The notes under the pieces were generated by a model, which ran no database searches, was not told the origin of the DNA, and saw nothing but the letters and a program-made list of their open reading frames with translations. This document shows, piece after piece, positions 1 to 8,350 of a stretch of 64,000 nt of DNA. The stretch is from contig JBDTOT010000021.1 in assembly GCA_039933105.1 (NCBI GenBank), forward strand, positions 1 through 64,000, written 5' to 3'. The stretch comes from FEN-1219 sp039933105. Lineage in GTDB: Bacteria; Pseudomonadota; Gammaproteobacteria; Steroidobacterales; Rariloculaceae. The first letter of the stretch is position 1. Each line of letters starts with the position of its first letter. Both the position numbers and the translations under genes were made by a program.

Positions 1-667
1 GCACGATGAGGTCGAGCGTGCGCAGCCCGCCGCAGGACATCACCACCGCGTCGGCCTTCCCTGCGCTCTTGTACGACTCCTCGCCGAGCTTCAATAGGAT
101 TTCCTGAGTGGCCGCGCCTTCCGGAATGCGCTCGTAGCCCAAGCCCTTGGTTGCGACCACGTCGAAGCCGTGCTCGATGAGGAACACTTTCAAGCGTTCG
201 GTCACGACGTCGGTGTAGGCGGTGGCCACCGCGACGCGCTTCGCGTTCACGTGCTTCAACCCGTCGACCAATCCGTTGCTTTGCGTCGTGGCCGGTTTGC
301 CGGTGAGTGCCGTCACCTGGTCGGTCAGTTCCTTGTTGAATGCCGCGCCTTTGAAGAACGTAATCGACGAGCCGAACACGGAGATCAGGTCCGCGCCTTG
401 ATCGGCGAGTTCCTTCGCGCGCGGCAACGCACGTGGGATCGCCTCGTTGTAGCTTTCGATCGTCATGCCGTTGAAGCCCAACCCGTTGCTGACGAAGTTC
501 ACGCCGCTCGGGAACAACCGCTTCACATCGGGCGGCAGCGGGTAATTCAGAGGCGGGAAGATCAGGCCGATCGTCGGCGCGTTGGCCGCGGTGCCGTGCA
601 AGCCCAGCGCGTAGAGCAACGCGGTGGCGCTACCGAGTTTCACAAAATCGCGGCGATCCAAGATCAT
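1..667 (-). CDS. Arylmalonate decarboxylase / Asp-Glu racemase family protein with Tat-like signal (3' end cut by window)
   Basis: The 222 visible residues match the arylmalonate decarboxylase/maleate isomerase branch of the Asp/Glu racemase superfamily. The segment GSSITFFKG (from G99) corresponds to the dioxyanion-hole loop of AMDase, and SCGGLRTLD carries the C-terminal catalytic Cys (C212). At the position where racemases have their first Cys this protein has Gly99, as decarboxylases do, so decarboxylation is likelier than racemisation. Unlike known cytosolic AMDases it starts with MILDRRDFVKLGSATALL, a twin-arginine-like signal, suggesting periplasmic location. The ATG at 667 is preceded by a GGGGGAG ribosome site. 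The C-terminus lies beyond base 1. Family assignment is strong; the substrate is unknown. Confidence 0.8.
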   Translation of the reverse strand, partial: MILDRRDFVKLGSATALLYALGLHGTAANAPTIGLIFPPLNYPLPPDVKRLFPSGVNFVSNGLGFNGMTIESYNEAIPRALPRAKELADQGADLISVFGSSITFFKGAAFNKELTDQVTALTGKPATTQSNGLVDGLKHVNAKRVAVATAYTDVVTERLKVFLIEHGFDVVATKGLGYERIPEGAATQEILLKLGEESYKSAGKADAVVMSCGGLRTLDLIV

Positions 668-740
668 GCGGGCTCCCCCTTCGAACGAATGCGTTCGACG
701 CTACGCGGGCGTCGCGAGCCCGTCAAGCGCGCACCGACCG

Positions 741-772
741 TTGACCCTGGACTCGACTCCAGGGTCTATGCT
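741..772 (+). promoter_or_regulatory. MerR-type promoter/operator of the merR-family gene
   Basis: TTGACC (741-746) and TATGCT (767-772) are separated by 20 bp, the over-long spacer typical of promoters activated by MerR regulators. The spacer holds a perfect inverted repeat, ACCCTGGA (744-751) and TCCAGGGT (758-765). The half-sites resemble those described for ZntR/CadR-class operators. The site lies 25 bp upstream of the regulator start, which suggests autoregulation. A close copy is found at 7016-7047. Confidence 0.8.
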
Positions 773-796
773 TCATGCATTCGCAGGAGAAGGCGC

Positions 797-1216
797 ATGT
801 TGGCAAACACCATGACGATCGGCCGGCTCGCGGAGCGCGCTGGTGTCCCCATCGACACAATTCGCTACTACGAGCGCAACGGCTTGCTGCCGACGCCAAC
901 CCGGCGCGCCTCCGGATATCGCGAGTATGGGGCCGGGGACATCGAGCGTCTGCGGTTCATCCGCCGTGCGAAGGAGCTTGGCTTCACCCTCGCGGAGATT
1001 GCCGAACTGCTGTCGCTCACGGCGGACCGGCACAACGACATGCGCGGCGTAAAACACAAGGCGGAAGAACGGTTGACGCAGGTCGAATTCAAGATCAAGG
1101 AGCTGCAACGCGTTCGGCGTGGCCTGCAGAAGCTCATCGCCGCGTGCCCGGGGCACGGCGAGCTCGCGCGCTGCCCGATCGTGACGGCGCTTTCCGGGGG
1201 CGCAGCCGAAGACTGA
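797..1216 (+). CDS. MerR-family heavy-metal-responsive transcriptional regulator (CueR/HmrR-like)
   Basis: The 139-residue product has the MerR winged helix-turn-helix at its N-terminus (MTIGRLAERAGVPIDTIRYY), a dimerisation helix, and a C-terminal metal loop CPGHGELARCPI with two Cys. No Cys is present near the DRHNDMRGVK segment, where divalent-metal sensors such as ZntR have one, so a monovalent Cu(I)/Ag(I) sensor is likelier. This agrees with the copper ATPase remnant immediately downstream. The start at 797 has an AGGAGA site 6 bp upstream; the open frame extends further but lacks homology there. The upstream palindrome suggests autoregulation and the matching site at 7016-7047 suggests control of the cop operon. 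The metal is inferred: the operator half-sites look more like those of ZntR. Confidence 0.85.
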   Translation: MLANTMTIGRLAERAGVPIDTIRYYERNGLLPTPTRRASGYREYGAGDIERLRFIRRAKELGFTLAEIAELLSLTADRHNDMRGVKHKAEERLTQVEFKIKELQRVRRGLQKLIAACPGHGELARCPIVTALSGGAAED

Positions 1217-1764
1217 GCACGAGCACGACGCCCGGTGCGATCGCTGGGCTGAAGGCCGCTGGAGTGCGGGTCGTCGTGCTGACCGGCGACGATGCACGCA
1301 CCGCTGCGGCGGTCGCAGCCGAGCTCGGGCTCACGGAAGTCGAAGCCAACGTGCTGCCGCAGGACAAGGCGGCGGTCGTGCAGCGTTTGCAGCGCGAGGG
1401 CGGAGTCGTTGCGATGGCGGGCGACGGCGTCAGTGACGCGCCGGCGCTGGCGCAAGCGGATGTCGGCATCGCGATGGGCACGGGCACGGACGTCGCAATG
1501 GAGTCTGCCGGTGTCACGCTCGTGAAGGGCGATCTGCGCGGCATCGCGCGTGCCGTGCTGCTGTCGCGCCGCACGATGCGCGACATCCGCCAGAATCTGC
1601 TGTTTGCATTCGGCTACAACGCGCTCGGTGTGCCGCTTGCGGCCGGTGCGCTGTATCCCGTGTTCGGTTGGTTGCTGTCGCCGATCATCGCGAGCCTCGC
1701 GATGAGCTTCTCGTCGGTGTCGGTCATCAGCAACGCGCTGCGCTTAGGCAATGTGAAGCTGTGA
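1217..1764 (+). pseudogene. 3' remnant of a Cu(I)-translocating P1B-type ATPase (copA), 5' part deleted
   Basis: Starting directly after the stop of the MerR gene, this frame encodes about 180 residues equal to the end of a CopA-type ATPase: part of the P-domain (VVVLTGDDARTAAAV, then MAGDGVSDAPALA) and the last two membrane helices with the Cu(I)-class signatures YNALGVP and MSFSSVSVISNALRL. The metal-binding domains, the first six helices, the actuator domain and the DKTGT phosphorylation site are absent, so it cannot pump. The invariant GDGxND motif reads GDGVSD, another sign of decay. No convincing start codon or ribosome site exists at the junction. A deletion fusing the merR 3' end to the interior of copA explains the layout. 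Confidence 0.85.
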
Positions 1765-1779
1765 CCGACGACGCGGCGA

Positions 1780-2619
1780 TCAGTGTTTGACGATCACGGT
1801 CTCGAGATACTCGCCCGGTACCACGAGCGAGCGGCGACCGCCGATGTTCAGCCGCTCGAGCAGCCCGGTGATGTCGGCCTCGAGCGCTTTCTGACCCGTG
1901 GGCGGCAGAGCTGCGAACGCTTTGTGCGTGGGGCCGTAGAAGTCGCGGAAGATCTGGACCCAGTGCGCCGCGGATTCGTAACGAAAGTTGAAGACGCGGC
2001 GCTGGCAGCGGATGTCCGCCGCTTCGGGTCCGAACAGCTGCACGATGTGCGGCTCCGCGCCCCACAGCGCCGGCGACGCGAGGCCCGCGGGCGGCGGTAA
2101 GTGCTTGCCGATGACCTTGAACAGCTGGCCGATGAAGCCTTCCGGCGTCCAGTTGGCCATGCCGATGCGGCCGCCGCTGAGCACGACGCGCAGCGCTTCG
2201 GCCGCGGTCTTGGCGTGATCCGGTGCGAACATCACGCCGAACGTCGAGAGTGCGACGTCGAACGTGCCGTCGGCAAAAGGTAGCGCCTCGGCGTCGGCTT
2301 CCTGGAAGCGTACGTCCAAGCCCTCCGCACGGGCGCGTGCCGCGCCTTTCTCGAGCAGTTGCGGCACGTAGTCGGTCGATGTGACGTACGCGAAGCGGCG
2401 CGCGGCGGCCAGCGTCGCGTTGCCGTTGCCGGCGGCGATGTCGAGCACGCGCTCGCCGGCGCATACGTCCGCGGCTTCGGCGAGAGTTTCGCCCACGATT
2501 TGTAGCGTAGTGCCGATCACGGCGAAATCGCCGCTGGCCCACGTGGCCTGCTGCTTGGTCTTGATGGCGAGTAGATTCGGGGCGGTAGCAGTCGGGACAG
2601 TTTCTTTTGCGGCGGACAT
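1780..2619 (-). CDS. Class I SAM-dependent methyltransferase
   Basis: The 279-residue protein carries the SAM-binding motif VLDIAAGNGNATLAAAR about residues 55-71, a second acidic motif (STDYVPQLLEKGAARAR) and the LPFADGTFDVALSTFG segment typical of ubiE/Methyltransf_11 relatives. The start at 2619 (MSAAKETVP) is preceded by GAGGAG; the open frame continues upstream without homology. It is divergent from an AraC-type regulator at 2793, which may control it. No signal peptide is seen, so it acts in the cytoplasm. The methyl acceptor cannot be told from sequence. Confidence 0.85.
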   Translation of the reverse strand: MSAAKETVPTATAPNLLAIKTKQQATWASGDFAVIGTTLQIVGETLAEAADVCAGERVLDIAAGNGNATLAAARRFAYVTSTDYVPQLLEKGAARARAEGLDVRFQEADAEALPFADGTFDVALSTFGVMFAPDHAKTAAEALRVVLSGGRIGMANWTPEGFIGQLFKVIGKHLPPPAGLASPALWGAEPHIVQLFGPEAADIRCQRRVFNFRYESAAHWVQIFRDFYGPTHKAFAALPPTGQKALEADITGLLERLNIGGRRSLVVPGEYLETVIVKH

Positions 2620-2792
2620 GCGAGTCTCCTCGAGTGGTGTTGACGGCGCGCATTGTTGGCCTGCGCCGCTGCTCGGTCCTTGCTCCTGAGTCCGGGCGGT
2701 TTGTCCGCCAGTCCGAGGTTGCGTTTTGAAGGCCCAAGCGGCTTCGCGGCTCTGCCACAATGCGTTCGACGTTTGAGATGGAGCAGACGCCG

Positions 2793-3842
2793 ATGAGCCA
2801 AGACACTCTTTCCGACGTGCTACGCACCGTACGCTTGCGCAGCGCCGTGTTCTATTTCGTCTCGGGCGAAGGCGATTGGGTGGCCGAAGCGCCGGCATCC
2901 TCGGAAATCGCAGGCGTCGTGATGCCCGACGCGGATCACGTGATCGAGTATCACGTTGTGACGTCGGGCGAATGCTGGGCGGCGATCGTCGGCGAGCAGC
3001 CGCGCAAGCTGAAGCAGGGCGACATTATCTTGCTGCCGCAGGGCGACGCGCACGTCGTGTCGAGTGCGCCCGGCATGCGCGCGACCGTGGACGTCGAATC
3101 GCAAGTCGAGATGCAGCCCAATCAACGGCCATTTCGCGTGCACTACGCGAACGGCGGGAGCCCCGTTTCGGTTCATCCCCACAACGACGGTCCGGCATTC
3201 AGAGCGTCCGATACCGGTACCACGCTCGTATGCGGATTCATCGGCGTCGACGCTCGGCCTTTCAATCCGTTGCTCGCGACGCTGCCGCGGCTGCTGCACC
3301 TGCCAGGCTCCGGCGGACGCAGCGAGCAGTTCGCGCACCTCGCCGCGGAAGAGTCTGCGCGCAAGAGGCCTGGCGCCGAGGCGTTGCTCGAGCGCTTGAG
3401 CGAGATGATGTTCGTCGATGCGATTCGGCGCCACGTCGAGCAGCTGCCGGACCAGTCGACCGGCTGGCTCGCAGGGTTACGCGACCGCTTCGTCGGTCGC
3501 GCGCTCGCGTTGCTACACGACAAACCCGCAGCCGAGTGGACGGTCGAGGAGCTGAGCCGCCAGGTCGGCCTCTCGCGCTCCGCGTTCCACGAGCGGTTCG
3601 TCGAGCTGATCGGTCAGCCGCCCATGCAGTACCTGACGCAGTGGCGCATGCAGGCGGCGTCGCGACTGCTGCGCGATACGCGCGCGAGCGTCGCGTCCGT
3701 CGCGCTCGACGTGGGTTACGACTCCGAAGCCGCGTTCGCGCGCGCATTCAAGCGCGCGGCCGGCGTGCCGCCCGCGGCGTGGCGGCGGCAGCAAGATGGC
3801 GCTAATCGCCCGGCGACAGCAACCCCGCTAGAACAGCTGTGA
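2793..3842 (+). CDS. AraC-family transcriptional regulator with N-terminal cupin domain
   Basis: The 349-residue product has an N-terminal cupin-type sensor (KQGDIILLPQGDAHVV) of the kind found in AraC regulators annotated with a cupin_6 domain, and a C-terminal double helix-turn-helix (WTVEELSRQVGLSRSAFHER and VASVALDVGYDSEAAFARAF followed by KRAAGVPPAAWRR). I chose the ATG at 2793 because GGAG lies 9 bp upstream; an in-frame ATG at 2778 is an alternative. The gene is divergent from the methyltransferase at 2619, the most likely target. The effector is unknown. Confidence 0.88.
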   Translation: MSQDTLSDVLRTVRLRSAVFYFVSGEGDWVAEAPASSEIAGVVMPDADHVIEYHVVTSGECWAAIVGEQPRKLKQGDIILLPQGDAHVVSSAPGMRATVDVESQVEMQPNQRPFRVHYANGGSPVSVHPHNDGPAFRASDTGTTLVCGFIGVDARPFNPLLATLPRLLHLPGSGGRSEQFAHLAAEESARKRPGAEALLERLSEMMFVDAIRRHVEQLPDQSTGWLAGLRDRFVGRALALLHDKPAAEWTVEELSRQVGLSRSAFHERFVELIGQPPMQYLTQWRMQAASRLLRDTRASVASVALDVGYDSEAAFARAFKRAAGVPPAAWRRQQDGANRPATATPLEQL

Positions 3843-3902
3843 CGATCGTTGCCGCGACGTCTGGCTCTTCGCAGGCGACCACGATCCACGAACGACTGCG
3901 CA

Positions 3903-4766
3903 TCAAAAACGTAGCCTGATTCCCGCGACGAGCCGCGTGTCGTTCGGGTCGTGGCCTGCCGCGCGCGCGAACTCCGCCGTGCCGCCAAGTTTGCGTTGCG
4001 CGACGAGCCCGACGTAGGGCGCGACTTCGCGCTTCAGTTCATAGCGCAGTCGCAGGCCGATCTCGGCGTCGGCGAGCCCGGCGCCGATACCGTGTGCAGC
4101 GTCGCGTTCCGCGTACCAATTCAGCTCTGCGAGCGGCGTCAGAATCAACCTGTTCGTCACCAGCAGCTCGTAGTGGCTCTTCACGCGCAGCGCCGCGCGG
4201 CCGCCTTCGCCAACATACGCCGTGGCCTCGAGGTCGACGCGATAGGGTGTCGTGCCGTGGACACCGACGGCTGCCCAGCCTTGCGTGGGGCCGGGCTCGA
4301 AGTCGCCGCGCACGCCGGCAAGCAGCTCCCACCAGCGTGCGAAGCTCTTGCCCCACAGCAGCTCGAGCTCTGCGCGCTGCGTGTCGCCGGACAGTCGCTC
4401 TCCCTCGGTGCGGATCCAGAACTTCGTGAGCGATTTGCCGACCCACGTCTCGAGATCCCAGCGCTGTAGGCTGCCGCCGTTCGTACGCTGAGTCTCGAAA
4501 CGATCGAGCAGCACGAGCTTGTTCAGCGGATCGTCGAGCATCGCATGTTCGACGTGCATGCCCGCGAGGTCGGGGAATGCGGCCGCGCGATCGGCTTGCG
4601 TGACCGGCGGCGCTGCGTACGCCGCGGACGGCTGCTCGTGGATTGCGTGTTCCGCAGGTTCCGCGTGCTCGTGTTGAGCGGCAGCGAGCAGCGGGCACAC
4701 GAGCCAGAGCGCCGCGATCGCGGCCGCGACTGCGGCACGACAGGCGAGTACGGTGTCGTTACACAT
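3903..4766 (-). CDS. copB: Copper resistance protein B (outer-membrane CopB/PcoB family)
   Basis: The 287-residue protein has a signal peptide (to about residue 30), a His-rich mature N-terminus (QHEHAEPAEHAIHEQ) and a conserved CopB domain that ends in a beta-barrel-like C-terminus (HDPNDTRLVAGIRLRF) with terminal Phe. CopB proteins bind or pass copper at the outer membrane and act together with CopA. Its start overlaps the 3' end of copA by 8 bp, so translation is probably coupled. It is the last gene of a three-gene operon starting near 7009. Confidence 0.9.
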   Translation of the reverse strand: MCNDTVLACRAAVAAAIAALWLVCPLLAAAQHEHAEPAEHAIHEQPSAAYAAPPVTQADRAAAFPDLAGMHVEHAMLDDPLNKLVLLDRFETQRTNGGSLQRWDLETWVGKSLTKFWIRTEGERLSGDTQRAELELLWGKSFARWWELLAGVRGDFEPGPTQGWAAVGVHGTTPYRVDLEATAYVGEGGRAALRVKSHYELLVTNRLILTPLAELNWYAERDAAHGIGAGLADAEIGLRLRYELKREVAPYVGLVAQRKLGGTAEFARAAGHDPNDTRLVAGIRLRF

Positions 4767-6474
4767 CGACGCGCACCTCTCGGAACATGCCGTTCATGTG
4801 ATACAGCAGGTGGCAGTGATACGCCCAGCGGCCGAGCGCGTCGGCCGTTACGCGATATGAACGCTGCGTGCCGGGAGGGATGTTCACCGTGTGCTTACGC
4901 ACGAGAAACTCGCCGGCCTCGTCCTCGAGGTCGCTCCACAATCCGTGCAAGTGGATCGGATGCGCCATCATCGTGTCGTTGACGAGTTTGAAGCGCACGC
5001 GCTCGCCGTAGCGCACCGCGATCGGGTCGGCGTTTGCGTACGGCACGCCATCGAACGACCACATGAAGCGCTCCATGTGGCCCGTGAGATGCAGCTCGAT
5101 CGTGCGCTCCGGTTCGCGGCCGTCGGGATCTGCGAACAGCGAGTGCAGATTCGCGTACGTCAGCACGCGCCGGCCGTTGTCGCGCAAGCCTACGCCGGGA
5201 TCGTCGAGCCGCGGCGTCGGTGCGGCGGCCTGCATATCGATGCCGGGGTTGCGCCGCTCGCTCGGCGGGTGAAGGGGTGGATCGCCGGGCATGACCATGC
5301 CGGGCATCGCTGGTCCGCCCGGCATGCCGGCCATGTGGTGGCCCATGTCGGCCATGCCGAGGTACACGATGCGATCGAGTTCTGGAACTGGCGCTTCGAG
5401 CCCTTCCCGCACCGCGAGTGTGCCGCGCGCATAACCGCTGCGGTCGATCGATTGCGCGAAGATCGTGAACGCGTCGGCGCCTGCGGGCGTCACGAGCACA
5501 TCGTAGGTCTCGGCCGCGGCCATGCGGATCTCGTCGACAGTGACCGGGTGAACGTACTGGCCGTCCACCGCGACGACGGTCATCTCGAGACCCGGAATGC
5601 GCACGTCGAACGTCGACATCGACGAGCCGCTGATGAGCCGTAACAGCACGCGCTCGCCCGGCGCGAACACGCCGGTCCAGTTGCCTGCCGGCGTGCGGCC
5701 ATTTGTCAGGTAGGTGTACGTCGCGCCGCTCACGTCGGCGAGATCAGCCGGCGACATGCGCATGCGCGCCCATTCGCTCTGCGCGGCGCGCGTCGCCGCG
5801 AGCCCGTCGCGCCGTACGTCACGTGCGTAGTCGCCGATCGTGCGCTTCTGATAGTTGAAGTAGTCGGCCTGCCGTTTCAGTTTCAGATACAGCGCCATCG
5901 GTTCGCGATCCGTCCAATCGGAGAACAGCACGACGTGCTCGCGGTCGTATGCGAACGGCGCGGGTTCACGCGGCTCGATCACGATTGCGCCGTATAGCCC
6001 CGTCTGTTCCTGAAAGCCCGAGTGCGCGTGGTACCAATACGTGCCGCTCTGGCGTAGCGGGAAGCGATACGTGAACGTCTCGCCGGGCGGGATACCGTGA
6101 AAGCTCAACCCCGGCACGCCATCCATGTTGGCTGGCAGCACGAGGCCGTGCCAGTGCAGCGACGTGGGCTCGGCAAGCTCGTTCGTTACGCGAATGGTGG
6201 CAGTGTCGCCTTCGCGCCAGCGCAGCAGCGGCGCCGGCAACGAGTCGTTGATGACGGTAGCCATGCGCGGTTTGCCCGTGAAGTTCACGGGCGCGGCGCC
6301 GATCCGCAGTGCGATGTCGGCGCCGCGTAGCGTCGCGACGTTGGCAACCCCCGCTTGCGCCGCGCGCAGTTGCCGCCCCACAAGGCCAATCGCGGTACTG
6401 GCGCTCAGGCCTTCGATGAATCTGCGTCGCGAGAAGCGGTGGTGAACGCCGCGGACGGCGAATGGGTCGGACAT
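4759..6474 (-). CDS. copA: Copper resistance system multicopper oxidase CopA/PcoA, Tat-exported
   Basis: The 571-residue enzyme begins with a twin-arginine signal (FSRRRFIEGLSASTAIG, residues 14-30) and has the cupredoxin copper ligands: HWHG at 107-110, YHAHSG near 149, and near the C-terminus HPIHLHGLWSD plus YHCHLLYHMNGM. A Met-rich stretch (MGHHMAGMPGGPAMPGM) in the middle fits periplasmic Cu(I) oxidation and sequestration. I start it at 6474 because AAGGAG precedes that ATG; the frame runs 21 codons further upstream without homology. It lies between a His-rich gene and copB in an operon whose promoter carries a MerR-type operator. Confidence 0.93.
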   Translation of the reverse strand: MSDPFAVRGVHHRFSRRRFIEGLSASTAIGLVGRQLRAAQAGVANVATLRGADIALRIGAAPVNFTGKPRMATVINDSLPAPLLRWREGDTATIRVTNELAEPTSLHWHGLVLPANMDGVPGLSFHGIPPGETFTYRFPLRQSGTYWYHAHSGFQEQTGLYGAIVIEPREPAPFAYDREHVVLFSDWTDREPMALYLKLKRQADYFNYQKRTIGDYARDVRRDGLAATRAAQSEWARMRMSPADLADVSGATYTYLTNGRTPAGNWTGVFAPGERVLLRLISGSSMSTFDVRIPGLEMTVVAVDGQYVHPVTVDEIRMAAAETYDVLVTPAGADAFTIFAQSIDRSGYARGTLAVREGLEAPVPELDRIVYLGMADMGHHMAGMPGGPAMPGMVMPGDPPLHPPSERRNPGIDMQAAAPTPRLDDPGVGLRDNGRRVLTYANLHSLFADPDGREPERTIELHLTGHMERFMWSFDGVPYANADPIAVRYGERVRFKLVNDTMMAHPIHLHGLWSDLEDEAGEFLVRKHTVNIPPGTQRSYRVTADALGRWAYHCHLLYHMNGMFREVRVDV

Positions 6475-6544
6475 TGTCGTACTCCTTCGATCCATGAACG
6501 AGGTGGAGAACGCGCGGCGCGAATGCGCCCGCGTCACCGTCGTT

Positions 6545-7009
6545 CTAGATCAGGAGCACGCAGTGACGGATGTACAGCGGAACGGAGGCGGGCGGAGCGG
6601 TGCCTAGCGGGATGTGAATGAGCGGCGGCACGGCGCTCGGGGCGGGCGGCGCGTAGCTTGCGACGACCCACACGAAACTCGAGTCGGATGACGCCGGCGC
6701 CCACACGGGGGGCGCGCTGGCGACGCTGCAGTCGACGCTTGCCACGTTACCGGCCTCGTGACCCCCCAGACAGTGCGGACAGTCGCCCGTCGGTAGCGGC
6801 AGCGGCGCGGTCTCGTGATGCGCATGATGCGCGTGAGCGGCGTGTTCGTGCTCGACGCCATGGCGATGCATGGTCGTGGGTGCAGCGCTCATCGCCGGGC
6901 AGGCCGCGCCCGTCAGCAGCGATGCGATCAGCACCGGCCACAGGCCGAACGCGATCGCTCGCCGCCCTCTGCGCAGCGCCATCAGCACGCCGTCACTGCG
7001 AATCAACAT
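6545..7009 (-). CDS. Small exported His-rich protein of the cop operon (DUF2946-like)
   Basis: The 154-residue product has an N-terminal hydrophobic signal (FGLWPVLIASLLTGAACPA), then a His cluster (MHRHGVEHEHAAHAHHAHH) and a CPHC motif (TGDCPHCLGGHEAG). Small proteins of this design, often annotated DUF2946, occur in copper and heme loci and probably bind metal in the periplasm. It is the first gene of the copper operon, 70 bp before copA. The ATG at 7009 lies at the expected transcription start of the MerR-type promoter, so either the message is nearly leaderless or the ATG at 6982 (MALRRGRR) is used. Function is inferred. Confidence 0.7.
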   Translation of the reverse strand: MLIRSDGVLMALRRGRRAIAFGLWPVLIASLLTGAACPAMSAAPTTMHRHGVEHEHAAHAHHAHHETAPLPLPTGDCPHCLGGHEAGNVASVDCSVASAPPVWAPASSDSSFVWVVASYAPPAPSAVPPLIHIPLGTAPPASVPLYIRHCVLLI

Positions 7010-7015
7010 GGCACG

Positions 7016-7047
7016 AGTATAGACCCGGGAGCCGAGCCCAGCGTCAG
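7016..7047 (-). promoter_or_regulatory. MerR-type promoter/operator of the copper resistance operon
   Basis: Read on the minus strand, CTGACG (7047-7042) and TATACT (7021-7016) are 20 bp apart and the spacer contains an imperfect dyad. Aligned with the promoter of the MerR gene at 742-772 it is identical at 26 of 31 bases, without gaps. It ends 6 bp before the ATG at 7009. The most direct reading is that the regulator encoded at 797 activates this operon. Confidence 0.75.
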
Positions 7048-7139
7048 ATGAATGGCACTTCGTGCCGGTGGTAGCCGTTCGCCGGCCCGCTGGCTATTCT
7101 TGCCGCGCCTCTTCGACCAAAGCATTGCCCGGGAGCTCC

Positions 7140-8321
7140 ATGAAGCACGTGAACGGTGTCATCGGCCTTATTGCCTTGCAGTTCGTGACGCAGGCAGCGC
7201 TCGGACAAGATCCACGCGGATCGCCGCAGCTGCCGAAGTTCCCGCAAGTTTATGAGACCGCCGATCTGAAGATCCGCGTGGTCAAGCTGGCGGATGGCTT
7301 GGCCAATCCGTGGAGCATGGCCTGGCTGCCGAACGGCGATCTCTTGATCACCGAGCGCGCCGGGCGGCTACGAGTGTTCCGCGATGGCAAGCTCGACCCC
7401 GCGCCGATCACGGGCGTGCCCGAGGTGAAGATCACCACGCTCGGCGGCTTGCTCGAGGTGCTGCCGCACCCGAAGTTCGCGCAGAACGGGTTCATCTACT
7501 TGACCTACTCGAAGGCGGGCGAAGGCAACCTTTCGACCACCGCGCTCGCGCGTGGCAAGCTCGTCGGCAAGGAGATCCAGGACCTCAAAGACATTTTCGT
7601 CGCGAAGAACTGGAGCAATTCACCGACGAACTTCGGCGGCCGCATGGCGTTCGGCAAAGACGGCATGCTGTATCTCACGGTGGGCGAGCGACAGGAGCAG
7701 GATCGCGCGCAGAATACGAAGGAACACGGCGGCAAAGTGCTGCGCGTGCGCGACGACGGCAACGTCCCGACCGACAACCCATTCTTCGGTAACAAGGCGT
7801 ATCTGCCCGAGATCTACTCGATCGGGCATCGCAGTCCGCAGGGCCTCGCGTTCCATCCGGTGACGGGCGAGCTGTGGGAAGACGAGCACGGGCCGCTTGG
7901 CGGCGACGAGATCAACATCGTGAAGGCCGGCAAGAACTACGGCTGGCCGCTCGTGACTTTCGGCCGCGACTACGACGGTAAGAAGGTCAGCGATCTGCAA
8001 ACGCGCGCCGACTTGGAGTCGCCGTTCATGTTCTTCGTGCCGTCGATCGCGATCTCGGGGCTCACCTTTTATACGGGCGACAAGCTTGCGGCGTGGAAAG
8101 GCAATGCGTTCGTCGGCTCGATGATGGAGGGGCGCACGAAGTGGACGGGGCACATTCGGCGCATCACATTCGCCGACGACGGGTCGCCTATCCAACGCGA
8201 GCCGATCTTGCGCGAGCTGCGGCAACGTATTCGCGACGTGCGCCAAGGGCCGGACGAGCTGCTCTATGTGCTAACCGATCAGAATCCTGGTGTGTTGCTG
8301 CGAATCGAGCCGGCAGAATAG
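7140..8321 (+). CDS. PQQ-dependent aldose sugar dehydrogenase family protein (copy 1)
   Basis: The 393-residue protein has a Sec signal (MKHVNGVIGLIALQFVTQAALG) and the beta-propeller motifs of soluble aldose dehydrogenases (YliI/Asd): NPWSMAWLPNGDLLITERAG, HRSPQGLAFHPVTGELWEDE, HGPLGGDEINIVKAGKNYGW and RQRIRDVRQGPDELLYVLTD. These enzymes oxidise sugars or other alcohols in the periplasm with PQQ. The ATG at 7140 is preceded by GGGAG; the open frame extends 26 codons upstream without homology. It is divergent from the copper operon and shares its intergenic region. Two further paralogues lie at 17333 and 50995. Confidence 0.9.
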   Translation: MKHVNGVIGLIALQFVTQAALGQDPRGSPQLPKFPQVYETADLKIRVVKLADGLANPWSMAWLPNGDLLITERAGRLRVFRDGKLDPAPITGVPEVKITTLGGLLEVLPHPKFAQNGFIYLTYSKAGEGNLSTTALARGKLVGKEIQDLKDIFVAKNWSNSPTNFGGRMAFGKDGMLYLTVGERQEQDRAQNTKEHGGKVLRVRDDGNVPTDNPFFGNKAYLPEIYSIGHRSPQGLAFHPVTGELWEDEHGPLGGDEINIVKAGKNYGWPLVTFGRDYDGKKVSDLQTRADLESPFMFFVPSIAISGLTFYTGDKLAAWKGNAFVGSMMEGRTKWTGHIRRITFADDGSPIQREPILRELRQRIRDVRQGPDELLYVLTDQNPGVLLRIEPAE

Positions 8322-8350
8322 TCCGCGCATCGCGTGGCGGCGGGCCGGGC

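Noticed and set aside
170..796. Upstream extension of the MerR frame to 170
   Set aside because: It is antisense to the arylmalonate decarboxylase gene and crosses the MerR promoter; the ATG at 797 has a good ribosome site and starts the homology.
775..1764. A continuous 329-codon frame running across the MerR gene into the ATPase remnant
   Set aside because: Its first half is the MerR gene in the wrong frame. Only the part after 1216 is ATPase-like, so this is not a fusion protein.
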